7,804 nt of DNA from Candidatus Cloacimonadota bacterium (GCA_021158425.1 JAGGUR010000091.1:1-7804); one strand, 5' to 3'. Counted from the stretch's first letter, positions 1 through 6,294 are shown. The notes: generated from the letters alone by a model not told the origin. Program-made: numbers and translations.

Positions 1-444
1 AATTGCAAAATTGGCGGTTTTTATACTCACGAGAAAAAAGAATCTGGCAAACGAACTGGATTCTATATCACAGATTTTTCTGGTAATCAAATGGTAATGG
101 CTGATGTGAATTCTACATCTTCCTATCGTGTCAGCAAGTATGGTGTTAATGTAAAAGCATTTGAAAAAATCGGTATTCCTGCTCTGGAAAATGCTAATAA
201 AACTGCCGATTTAATCATCATTGATGAGATTGGAAAAATGGAAATGTTCAGCCCAAAATTCTGTAAAATGTTGGAGAAAATATTCAATTCTCAAAAACCT
301 GTGTTAGCAACTATAAAAAAGATAGATTGTAAATTGACTTTAGAACTAAAAGCCAGAGATGATGTTGTGATATTCCATTTGACAATTCAAAATAGAGACG
401 AAATGGTAGATAGGATTATTGATAGATTATCTTTGATTTTGTAA
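1..444 (+). CDS. THEP1-like nucleoside-triphosphatase, 5' end outside window
   Basis: The reading frame is open from base 1 to the TAA at 442-444, giving 147 visible residues. The protein resembles the THEP1 family of small P-loop enzymes that hydrolyse NTPs to NDPs; their cellular role is poorly known. Visible family motifs are GGFYT near residue 5, GKRTGF near residue 16, the YGVNVKAFEKIGIPAL stretch, the Walker B segment LIIIDEIGKMEMFS at about residues 71-84, and a KPVLATIKK strand followed by NRDEMVDRI near the C-terminus. The Walker A loop (GxxGxGKT) should lie just upstream of the window, so the gene is cut by the window edge, not visibly broken. An internal ATG at 91 would remove the first conserved block and is not the true start. 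The sigma factor cassette begins about 130 bases downstream, with its own promoter in between, so a functional link is not implied. Confidence 0.85.
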   Translation, partial: NCKIGGFYTHEKKESGKRTGFYITDFSGNQMVMADVNSTSSYRVSKYGVNVKAFEKIGIPALENANKTADLIIIDEIGKMEMFSPKFCKMLEKIFNSQKPVLATIKKIDCKLTLELKARDDVVIFHLTIQNRDEMVDRIIDRLSLIL

Positions 445-519
445 CTCTCAATATGGAATCCCAATCTCCAGATTAGGGAAAATATTAAAAGAAAATTTTT
501 GAAATAAATTTACAAAAAT

Positions 520-545
520 TGTAACCATCCAATACAATTTCCGTT
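520..545 (+). promoter_or_regulatory. Putative ECF-type promoter of the sigma factor gene
   Basis: TGTAAC at 520-525 is followed by exactly 16 bases and then CGTT at 542-545. This is the classic layout of promoters read by ECF sigma factors (an AAC-containing -35 and a CGT-containing -10). Transcription would start near 552, leaving a leader of about 24 bases before the TTG start codon at 576. Another TGTAAC at 440-445 has no CGT at the right distance. ECF genes usually control their own promoters, so autoregulation by the downstream sigma factor is a reasonable inference, not shown. Confidence 0.5.
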
Positions 546-575
546 ATATAAATAGAAAGCCAAAAGGATAAAATT

Positions 576-1100
576 TTGGAATCTGAAAAGAAAATAATCC
601 TAAAAGCAAAAAAGGACATTAAGGCATTTGATTATCTTTATCGGAAATATTTTCCAAAAATTAATAATTTTGTCTTTCATAGAGTGAATGAAGAAGCTAA
701 TAAAAATGATATTGTTTCAAATGTCTTTTTCAAAGCAATGAAACGGTTGCCTCTGTATCGTTTTAAAAATCCCAGAAACTGTGCTTTCTCTTCCTGGTTA
801 TTTAAAATTGCAGTAAATGAAATTAACCAGTATTACCGGAATATAAAGCAAGAAGAGAAGATTAAAAATAACCTGAAAAATAATCCTCAACCAGTTTCTC
901 AAACACATAATGAAACAGATTTTGATATTGTTAAAGAGAAAATGAGAAGTTTATCATTATATGAGCAAAATTTGATATCACTTAGATTCTTTGAGAAGAT
1001 GAAAAATAAGGAAATCGCACAAATTCTTGGTAAAAAAGAAAGCACTATTAAGGTGCAGGTTCACAGAACTATAAATAAATTAAAAAAGTTATTAAATTGA
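576..1100 (+). CDS. ECF-type RNA polymerase sigma factor (sigma-70 family)
   Basis: This 174-residue protein has the two-domain build of an extracytoplasmic-function sigma factor, which directs RNA polymerase to a small regulon. Region 2 spans about residues 18-90, with AFDYLYRKYFPKINNFVF, the NDIVSNVFFKAMKRL helix and the FSSWLFKIAVNEINQYYRN promoter-melting segment. A charged linker (about 91-118) leads to region 4 at about 124-172, where LSLYEQNLISLRFFE and the helix-turn-helix NKEIAQILGKKESTIKVQVH would contact the -35 element. No extra C-terminal domain is present. The start is TTG at 576, supported by AAAAGGA at 562-568 seven bases upstream; no ATG is suitably placed. An ECF-like promoter lies directly upstream, and a membrane protein gene plus a PDZ protein gene follow on the same strand, the usual place for the regulator of such a sigma factor. 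The exact ECF subgroup cannot be assigned by eye. Confidence 0.9.
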   Translation: MESEKKIILKAKKDIKAFDYLYRKYFPKINNFVFHRVNEEANKNDIVSNVFFKAMKRLPLYRFKNPRNCAFSSWLFKIAVNEINQYYRNIKQEEKIKNNLKNNPQPVSQTHNETDFDIVKEKMRSLSLYEQNLISLRFFEKMKNKEIAQILGKKESTIKVQVHRTINKLKKLLN

Positions 1101-1199
1101 GAAATAAAATAATAAGACTCAAAGCCCAATCATTTTCACTAAGACTTATTGATGCACAATAAGAGAGTAGTTTTGAAATTTAAAAATATATTCATATTT

Positions 1200-1268
1200 T
1201 CTTTGTGCCTTTGTCCGTCCTCCGTAGAAGTTCTACTTCGGAGGATGGATGGCTTTGTGGTGAAAGGA
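1200..1268 (+). repeat. CTTTGTG-type repeat split by a palindromic insert; carries a ribosome binding site
   Basis: The outer parts read TCTTTGTGCCTTTGT (1200-1214) and TGGCTTTGTGGTGAAAGGA (1250-1268). Joined together they give a run of CTTTGTG-like units ending in GGTGAAAGG, a form I recall as a dispersed repeat in environmental bacterial genomes (recollection, not checked). A palindrome sits between them. The right end includes GAAAGGA (1262-1268), which is the apparent ribosome binding site for the ATG at 1274. Confidence 0.55.
1214..1249. repeat. 36-bp palindromic unit inserted in the CTTTGTG repeat
   Basis: The arms TCCGTCCTCCG (1214-1224) and CGGAGGATGGA (1239-1249) pair over 11 positions with one G-T wobble. 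The 14-base loop itself contains the palindrome TAGAAGTTCTA. The unit breaks the surrounding CTTTGTG repeat cleanly, which suggests a mobile or amplified palindromic element. As RNA it would form a strong hairpin 25 bases before the start codon of the membrane protein gene. Confidence 0.65.
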
Positions 1269-1273
1269 ATTTT

Positions 1274-1735
1274 ATGAAAAATTTTGAAGAAAAATTACAA
1301 AAATTAAATATCCCCGGTATTGAAGACGACCCTTTTGAAGATGAGCTTAGAAATAATATTTTGAATAAATATTTTAAGCCGGAAATAAAATACAAACACA
1401 AATTGAAATTAGCGTATAGTCTGGCATGCTTAATTGCAGTATTATTAGTTTTAACATTGATAAAACCACAAATTGCTTATAGGATTAACCAACTTGCATT
1501 CCAGAAAAGTGAAGAGACCGAGTTTCCGGCTGAAAGTGATTATCCATTAATCGGTGATATGACTTATACATCAATCTATAATCCAACATTGTCAGATAAA
1601 ATAGACCCAAATAGATATACAGAAGATAAAGCATACATTATAAGAAGGTATAAATCTCGTAATAATGAAACTATAATGATAGTTTCTGAGTTTGGCCAAA
1701 AAGCAAATTACAACCATACGAAAATTACATATTAA
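1274..1735 (+). CDS. Small single-pass membrane protein, candidate anti-sigma factor
   Basis: This 153-residue protein belongs to no family I recognise by sequence. It has a charged, acidic N-terminal part (residues 1-38), a basic stretch (KYKHKLK, about 40-46) and one clear membrane segment at about 47-63 (AYSLACLIAVLLVLTLI). A soluble C-terminal part of about 90 residues follows. The positive residues before the membrane segment predict an N-terminus in the cytoplasm and a C-terminal domain outside. That topology, plus the position directly after an ECF sigma gene, fits an anti-sigma factor. The zinc-binding HxxxCxxC motif of ZAS anti-sigma factors is absent, and the N-terminal part is short, so this role is inferred from context. 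I chose ATG 1274 because GAAAGGA at 1262-1268 sits correctly before it. An extension to 1205 would translate the CTTTGTG repeat and its palindrome. The PDZ protein gene starts 47 bases downstream. Confidence 0.75.
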   Translation: MKNFEEKLQKLNIPGIEDDPFEDELRNNILNKYFKPEIKYKHKLKLAYSLACLIAVLLVLTLIKPQIAYRINQLAFQKSEETEFPAESDYPLIGDMTYTSIYNPTLSDKIDPNRYTEDKAYIIRRYKSRNNETIMIVSEFGQKANYNHTKITY

Positions 1736-1746
1736 AGAATTACAGT

Positions 1747-1765
1747 CCGAAGGATCTGCCTTTGG
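1747..1765 (+). repeat. Small hairpin between the membrane protein and PDZ genes
   Basis: CCGAAGG (1747-1753) and CCTTTGG (1759-1765) pair over seven positions with one G-T wobble around a 5-base loop. There is no T-run after it, so it does not look like a terminator. It ends five bases before the GAGGAAG ribosome binding site (1771-1777) of the PDZ gene and could influence its translation, or may simply be a short palindromic repeat. Confidence 0.45.
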
Positions 1766-1782
1766 CATGAGAGGAAGAAAAA

Positions 1783-2772
1783 ATGAAAACGAAAAAACAA
1801 ATTCCAATTATTCTCTTAATTGGATTAATTTCAATGCTTGTATTGGTTACACCACTATCTGCAAAGTCTAAAGCATATCTGGGAGTCTATCTGAGTGACA
1901 TACCTGAATCTAAATATGAGAAGTATGAGATTAAAGGTCATTATGGAGTACTGATACAAAAAGTAGTTAAAAATAGTCCTGCAAAAGAAGCAGGTTTGAA
2001 AAGTAGAGATGTTATATTAGAGATTAATGGAGAAAAAGTCTATACTCATGGTCAAGTTACGAAAATGCTTTCAAATTATGAACCGGAACAGGTTATAAAA
2101 ATTAAAATACTCAGAGATGGTAAAGACAAAACCTTTAAAGTCACATTGGGTAAGAAAAAAGGATTATTTGGAGAGGGAACCAAAGCATATTTAGGCGTTT
2201 ATTTAGAAGACCTATCCGATGAGGATTATGACGAGATTGGTCTGGATGATAATTATGGTGTATTGGTTGAAAAAGTTGTTGATGATGGGCCCGCTGAAAA
2301 AGCAGGCATTGAAGATGATGATGTAATAATGGAAATTGAAAAAGATAAGGTGTATACTTCTGACCAAGTTTCTAAAATGTTATATAGTTTTGAACCTGAA
2401 CAGGAAGTAGAAGTGCTTGTATTTCGTTCTGGTGATAAGAAATCGTTTAATGTAAAATTAGGCGAAAAAGAAATTGGTTTTCACGATTTTGACTTTGAAA
2501 GATTTTTTGATAAGCCAAAGTCAGTTTTCATTTACAAATATAAAGATGATGACACACTAAATACGGAGAAGGTTGAAATCTCTTTTGATGGCTTTAATAT
2601 TTATATTGATGATGAAAATGAAAAGTTGCATTTTAATTTAAAGAATTTTCTTGAAGGACTGGAAAAACTGGAGAAATTGGATAAACTGGATTCTCTAAAA
2701 AATTTCGAAGAACTGCCTGAAATGAAGATTGATATAAATACGGATGAAGAAGATTTAGGCGGAGCAATATAA
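1783..2772 (+). CDS. Exported protein with two tandem PDZ domains, no protease domain
   Basis: The 329-residue product starts with a signal peptide: MKTKK, a hydrophobic core at about 7-25, and a likely cleavage site after LSA at residue 27. Two PDZ domains follow, at about 30-125 and 134-232. Each opens with YLGVYL (residues 32 and 136) and contains a YGVLxxKVV strand, an xPAxxAGxxxxDVIxEI core and a QVxKML helix. Their 104-residue period indicates an internal duplication. The C-terminal third has a strand-rich part (about 250-285), a Leu/Lys/Glu-rich helix (LEGLEKLEKLDKLDSLKNF) and an acidic tail. PDZ domains bind peptide ends or exposed segments. Here they are not joined to a trypsin-like or S2P protease, unlike DegS, HtrA or RseP. 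GAGGAAG at 1771-1777 supports ATG 1783. Its place after the sigma and membrane protein genes suggests it senses or presents envelope ligands to the regulator, which is inference. Confidence 0.85.
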   Translation: MKTKKQIPIILLIGLISMLVLVTPLSAKSKAYLGVYLSDIPESKYEKYEIKGHYGVLIQKVVKNSPAKEAGLKSRDVILEINGEKVYTHGQVTKMLSNYEPEQVIKIKILRDGKDKTFKVTLGKKKGLFGEGTKAYLGVYLEDLSDEDYDEIGLDDNYGVLVEKVVDDGPAEKAGIEDDDVIMEIEKDKVYTSDQVSKMLYSFEPEQEVEVLVFRSGDKKSFNVKLGEKEIGFHDFDFERFFDKPKSVFIYKYKDDDTLNTEKVEISFDGFNIYIDDENEKLHFNLKNFLEGLEKLEKLDKLDSLKNFEELPEMKIDINTDEEDLGGAI

Positions 2773-2797
2773 TTAATGTACATCCGCTAACTATAAA

Positions 2798-2898
2798 AAC
2801 CTTAAACCTTGCGAATGGGCGAAGACCTTCGCAAGGGCATATGTCCGCCCATTACGGAGGTTTCTCCGCCAGCCTGGGAATTAACCATCCGTAAGGTT
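2798..2898. repeat. Overlapping inverted repeats between convergent genes, possible two-way terminator
   Basis: Five exact inverted pairs are packed here. They are AACCTTA 2798-2804 with TAAGGTT 2892-2898; CCTTGCGAA 2807-2815 with TTCGCAAGG 2828-2836; AATGGGCG 2814-2821 with CGCCCATT 2846-2853; CGGAG 2855-2859 with CTCCG 2864-2868; and TTACGGA 2852-2858 with TCCGTAA 2888-2894. Some of these share bases and cannot form together. The stretch lies between the ends of the PDZ gene (+) and citF (-), so it could stop transcription from both sides. It lacks a clean T-run, and it may instead be a palindromic repeat element. Confidence 0.6.
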
Positions 2899-2910
2899 GT
2901 AAAATCCCTA

Positions 2911-4455
2911 CTATTCATCAATTTCTCTTACAACATCAAGAATAGTACCATCGCGGTATTCAATAAGGGTAATGATTCTGTCTTTAAATTTTGGTTTTTC
3001 CGGAACTCCAGTAATTCCTTCAACTTCTTTCTTAATATCTTGTATATTTCTAATAGGAAGCTTTGAATTCTTGAAATGCTCAATCAGGTCTTTCCTTCTG
3101 GGATTTATAGCAATTCCTCTTTCACATACCATCACATCAATAGTTTCTCCTGGAGTGGAAATTGTTGTAACTTTGTCTTTAATAATAGGTACTCTATTTC
3201 TATAAGAAGGCACCACAATCATTGCTAATTTAGCACCAGCAGCAACATCAGTATGCCCACCTATCCCGTGCAGAAGTATGCCATCAGAATGAGTATTTAC
3301 ATTCACATTGAAATCAACATCAATTTCTGTGGCGCCTAAAAATCCAATATCCTGACGATTTACCAGACAGCCTTTGCTGTGATAATTTGCATACATTGTC
3401 ATTGGTGTTTCCACATGATAAAGGTCATTTTTGAATGACTCTATTGCTTCAGTATCAAATACCTGACCATCATAAAGAACATCTATTAAGCCTTCGTGAA
3501 GCATTTCCACAGCATATTTTGTAACTCCACCATTTATAAATCTTGCTTTGATTTTTTCTTTTCGCATAACATCTGCAAGGATTTTTGTAATAGCAAGAGA
3601 AATTCCGCCAGCTCCGGTTTGAAAGGAAAATCCATTCTTGAAATATGAAGATTCTTTAATGAACTGTGCAGCCATTTGAGCGATTTTTAATCGGGTTGGT
3701 GACCGTGTTATTCGTGTTGTTCCAGAAACAATTAACCCTGGGTCACCAATTTGGTCTACTTTTACTACATAATCAACATGAGTGGCTGGCACTGAAAAAG
3801 GCACAAGTGGATAAGGCAACAAATTATCAGTTATTACAACCACTTTATCGGCATATTGCCAGTCAATTGCAGAATAGGCAAGAGGTCCACAAGCAGAAGG
3901 GCCGTCCACTCCGTTAGCATTTCCATAATCATCTGAGCTTGGTGCAGCAATAAAAGCCACATCTATGTGGACATCTCCATCTTCCACAGCACGGACTCTA
4001 CCACCGTGTGTTCGCAAAACTGCCACAGTTGGCAGACCGCCATAAGAAACAAATCTACCAACAGGTCCGTTCATACTACCTTGAATATTTCTGATTACAC
4101 CACTTTTGATATGTTCTATCAAAGGTTTATGGACAGGAAATAGTGCTGATGGAAACAAAGTAAGTCCTTTAATTCCCATCCTTGCTATTTCATCAACAAC
4201 CATATTAACCACAAAATCACCATTACGAAGATGATGATGAAAACTAATTGTCATTCCATCTTTGAGCCCAACTGCTTCTATTGCTTCTTTGAGTGATGAG
4301 AGTAATTTTTTATCTCCTGGTTTACTAACTGGGATTGGAGGCGCTGTTCTTTTGCCACCTCCGTTATCAACAAAAGCTCCTTGAAATGGTCTTAATTTTC
4401 TTCCTTCAATTTCATCAGGAATTAATCTTCCAACTGCATTTTTTGTAAATTTCAT
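2911..4455 (-). CDS. citF: Citrate lyase alpha subunit (citrate CoA-transferase)
   Basis: This 514-residue protein matches CitF along its whole length and has the usual size. In citrate lyase, alpha moves citrate onto the acyl carrier protein (gamma, CitD) in exchange for acetate (EC 2.8.3.10). The beta subunit (CitE) then cleaves it to oxaloacetate, which lets citrate be fermented in the cytoplasm. Family stretches include NAVGRLIPDEIEG (6-18), HHHLRNGDFVVNMV (73-86), RTHGGRVRAVEDGDVHIDVA (148-167), FSFQTGAGGISLA (276-288), ATEIDVDFNVNVNTHSDG (375-392), GIGGHTDVAAGAKL (397-410) and YRDGTILDVV (500-509). I chose the ATG at 4455 because AGGAGA (4460-4465, read on the minus strand) precedes it. 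A TTG at 4494 would add 13 unconserved residues. No citD, citE, citC, citX or citG lies next to it in this window, which is unusual because these genes are normally clustered. Confidence 0.93.
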   Translation of the reverse strand: MKFTKNAVGRLIPDEIEGRKLRPFQGAFVDNGGGKRTAPPIPVSKPGDKKLLSSLKEAIEAVGLKDGMTISFHHHLRNGDFVVNMVVDEIARMGIKGLTLFPSALFPVHKPLIEHIKSGVIRNIQGSMNGPVGRFVSYGGLPTVAVLRTHGGRVRAVEDGDVHIDVAFIAAPSSDDYGNANGVDGPSACGPLAYSAIDWQYADKVVVITDNLLPYPLVPFSVPATHVDYVVKVDQIGDPGLIVSGTTRITRSPTRLKIAQMAAQFIKESSYFKNGFSFQTGAGGISLAITKILADVMRKEKIKARFINGGVTKYAVEMLHEGLIDVLYDGQVFDTEAIESFKNDLYHVETPMTMYANYHSKGCLVNRQDIGFLGATEIDVDFNVNVNTHSDGILLHGIGGHTDVAAGAKLAMIVVPSYRNRVPIIKDKVTTISTPGETIDVMVCERGIAINPRRKDLIEHFKNSKLPIRNIQDIKKEVEGITGVPEKPKFKDRIITLIEYRDGTILDVVREIDE

Positions 4456-4510
4456 TATGTCTCCTATATTTTGATAAGTTGCTGAAATCTGCAAAATAGA
4501 TATTTTTTTG

Positions 4511-4594
4511 ACCTCAATCCTTTCCTAAAGGGAGAGAAAGACAAGATTCTCCTTCTCCTTGTACGTACAAGGAGAAGGAGTTAGAGGTTGAGGT
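4511..4594. repeat. 84-bp palindromic element with a perfect 32-bp inverted repeat
   Basis: The ends are ACCTCAA (4511-4517) and TTGAGGT (4588-4594), exact inverted copies. Inside is a perfect palindrome from 4549 to 4580 whose arm is CTCCTTCTCCTTGTAC, meeting its complement with no loop. A smaller hairpin, CCTTT/AAAGG, occupies about 4519-4531. This looks like a miniature repeat element, perhaps a composite of two copies. It resembles CCTCA...CTCCTT...AAGGAG...TGAGG repeats I recall from many genomes (not checked). It lies 55-139 bases upstream of the citF start codon, in the likely citF leader or promoter zone. Confidence 0.75.
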
Positions 4595-4679
4595 AAATTT
4601 GTGGTTTAATCTCAGCAATGAAAACTAAATCATATTTGCCTATTTTGCATATCTCATCTGGAATTTTGGTTAACATTTC

Positions 4680-4758
4680 GGGTGTATCTGAAGTTTCCCC
4701 AAAGGGAATTTGGCAGAAATGACAAAGGCGTAAAGCCAGATACACTCTGTTATACGCC
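4680..4758. repeat. Structured element with two mutually exclusive folds
   Basis: GTGTATCTG (4682-4690) is complementary to CAGATACAC (4737-4745) and encloses a small hairpin, TTCCC/GGGAA (4695-4699 and 4704-4708) with a 4-base loop. Alternatively, GGCGTA (4727-4732) pairs with TACGCC (4753-4758) around CAGA/TCTG (4737-4740 and 4746-4749). Both folds use 4737-4740, so only one can form at a time. The element lies between phoH and citF, both on the minus strand. It may be a dispersed palindromic repeat or a folded RNA leader. A minus-strand open frame across it starts with GTG and has no family resemblance, so I do not call it a gene. Confidence 0.5.
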
Positions 4759-4836
4759 GTTGCATCTACTCCTCCGCCTCTTTTCTTGCCTTCTCTACTA
4801 TCCATTTGTTTCCCAAGTTTCCACTTTTCCACCTTC

Positions 4837-4853
4837 TCCCGACTTCATCGGGA
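4837..4853. repeat. Short TCCCGA/TCGGGA hairpin after phoH
   Basis: TCCCGA (4837-4842) and TCGGGA (4848-4853) form a 6-bp stem with a 5-base loop. It starts about 20 bases beyond the phoH stop codon on the minus strand, so it could be part of the phoH transcript end. No T-run follows it on that strand, so a standard intrinsic terminator is not supported. GGTGGAAAAGTGGAAAC-like sequence follows (minus strand), which also looks repetitive. Confidence 0.4.
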
Positions 4854-4873
4854 TTCGGTGGGCAGGCAAATTT

Positions 4874-6214
4874 CTATAAATACTTTGCCGCCATCTCAGC
4901 AAGCACAGACCTTTCACCTTTAATAAGCGTAACATGTCCAGCTAATTTTTCATTCTTGAATTTTTCAACCACCACACTTAAGCCATTACTTTCCGAGTCT
5001 AAATATGGAATATCAATCTGATATGGGTCTCCTGTAAGGACTACCTTTGTACTATCTCCAGCTCTGGTAATAATAGTTTTCATCTCATGTGGAGTAAGAT
5101 TTTGTGCTTCATCAACAATCATAAATTGGTCTGGCAGGCTTCGTCCGCGAATATATGTCAAAGGTTCAAGCTCAATAAAACCATAATCCATAAATTCATC
5201 AAGAGATGAACTTCGTTTTCCGATTTTATTCTTTTCTGATTTTTGTTTTTCATGACTATGTAGTAAAATTTCCATATTATCATAAATTGGTTGCATCCAT
5301 GGATTGTACTTTTCTTTTTTAGTTCCAGGCAGATATCCAATATCTTTCCCGAGCGGGAAAATAGGACGAGTTACCACTAACCTTGTATATTTTTCTTCTT
5401 CAATAACTTTTTTCAATCCAGCAGCAAGTGCAAGAAGTGTCTTTCCTGTCCCTGCGATTCCAATAAGTGAAACGATTTTTATATCATCATCTAAAAGAAT
5501 CTCAAAAGAAGCCTCCTGCTCAGGATTCAAAGCTTGAATGCCCCATATGGGGTTTTTATTATAATAACTTAAAGGAAGTATAACATTTTCATCTTTGTGG
5601 TATTTAGCAATTATGTGATTAGAAAATCTTTTTTTCTCAAATATCAATATAAATTGATTATAACATTGAAGACCAAATGTGTTTTCCATTCTTCCCTTTT
5701 CTTTGAATTCTTCAATCTTTTCAGCGGTAGTTTCATATCTGAGAATACCAGTATATAATTCTTCAAAATTAACAGTTTCCTGTTCATAGTTTGCAGCTTT
5801 AAGTCCAATCGCATCAGCTTTTATACGCACATTTGAATCTTTTGAAACCATAATAACTTCTTTGTCTGGATAATTCTTATGAAAATGATATGCAGTTCCG
5901 ATAATTAGATTATCATTCTCATCAGTTATTAGAATATCTTCTATATCATCTGATATTTTATGGGCAAGAGAAACCTGTAGAGTGGAGCCATTTTTGAGTT
6001 TAACCCCCTTTGATAATGAATTCTGCTCTCGCAATTTGTCTAACAATCTGCTAACCTGTCTTGCATTTCTGCTTTTCTCATCCAGACCTTTTTTAAAGTT
6101 ATCAATCTCCTCAATAACAGTTATTGGAATAACAACTTTTGCATTTTTATACGCAAACATAGCGTTAGGGTCATGAATCAAAACATTTGTATCCAGAACA
6201 TAGATTTTTTCCAT
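4874..6214 (-). CDS. PIN-PhoH fusion protein (PhoH-type ATPase with PIN ribonuclease domain)
   Basis: This 446-residue protein joins an N-terminal PIN nuclease domain to a C-terminal PhoH ATPase, the layout of PhoH2/YlaK proteins, which have been described as RNA helicase/ribonucleases. PIN features are VLDTNVLIHDP (catalytic Asp8), VIEEIDNFKK (about 33-42), DDIEDILI (Asp93 region) and VSKDSNVR (Asp126). PhoH features are Walker A GIAGTGKT (252-259), VVTRPIFPLGKDIGYLPG (280-297), Walker B MIVDEAQN (365-372), TGDPYQID (394-401) and GERSVLAEMA near the end. All key nucleotide-binding residues are intact. I chose ATG 6214 because GAAAGGAAA lies just upstream on the minus strand. The longer GTG start at 6238 lies inside a CACGAATTAA repeat and would add eight unconserved residues. 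It diverges from ribH and precedes citF by 418 bases, so it is probably transcribed alone. The likely role is RNA turnover; the physiological substrate is unknown. Confidence 0.93.
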   Translation of the reverse strand: MEKIYVLDTNVLIHDPNAMFAYKNAKVVIPITVIEEIDNFKKGLDEKSRNARQVSRLLDKLREQNSLSKGVKLKNGSTLQVSLAHKISDDIEDILITDENDNLIIGTAYHFHKNYPDKEVIMVSKDSNVRIKADAIGLKAANYEQETVNFEELYTGILRYETTAEKIEEFKEKGRMENTFGLQCYNQFILIFEKKRFSNHIIAKYHKDENVILPLSYYNKNPIWGIQALNPEQEASFEILLDDDIKIVSLIGIAGTGKTLLALAAGLKKVIEEEKYTRLVVTRPIFPLGKDIGYLPGTKKEKYNPWMQPIYDNMEILLHSHEKQKSEKNKIGKRSSSLDEFMDYGFIELEPLTYIRGRSLPDQFMIVDEAQNLTPHEMKTIITRAGDSTKVVLTGDPYQIDIPYLDSESNGLSVVVEKFKNEKLAGHVTLIKGERSVLAEMAAKYL

Positions 6215-6234
6215 AATTTCCTTTCTTTTTTTAA

Positions 6235-6258
6235 CCACGAATTAACACGAATTAACAC
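6235..6258. repeat. CACGAATTAA tandem repeat, left arm of a wider inverted repeat
   Basis: The sequence is CCACGAATTAACACG followed by AATTAACAC, a 10-base unit (CACGAATTAA) repeated about 2.3 times. It matches the reverse complement of 6567-6590 at 20 of 24 positions. The two copies therefore face each other across most of the phoH-ribH gap. I recall repeats of this kind as dispersed elements in uncultured bacteria (not checked). Confidence 0.6.
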
Positions 6259-6264
6259 TAATAA

Positions 6265-6294
6265 ATTTTAGTTATTATCCATGGCCTCACTCAA
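6265..6294 (-). promoter_or_regulatory. Possible sigma-70-type promoter for the PIN-PhoH gene
   Basis: On the minus strand, TTGAGT (6294-6289) is followed after 18 bases by TAAAAT (6270-6265). These match the housekeeping consensus at 4 of 6 and 5 of 6 positions. Transcription would start near 6258, about 44 bases before the start codon at 6214, running through the CACGAATTAA repeat. In DNA this AT-rich such matches occur by chance, so this is only a candidate. Confidence 0.25.

Noticed and set aside
460..478. Bulged hairpin CCCAATC/GATTAGGG after the THEP1-like gene as a terminator
   Set aside because: The stem has a bulge and is not followed by a T-run, so terminator function is not supported.
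1205..1273. Longer start for the membrane protein gene at 1205
   Set aside because: The added residues would be encoded by the CTTTGTG repeat and its palindrome. ATG 1274 has a well-placed ribosome binding site.
2809..3066. Plus-strand open frames overlapping citF
   Set aside because: They are antisense shadows of a strongly conserved CitF reading frame and have no family resemblance of their own.
4581..4832. Minus-strand open frame of 83 codons between phoH and citF
   Set aside because: It starts with GTG, runs straight through two palindromic elements and ends in the arm of the 84-bp repeat. The translation matches no family I know. It is more likely non-coding repeat sequence.
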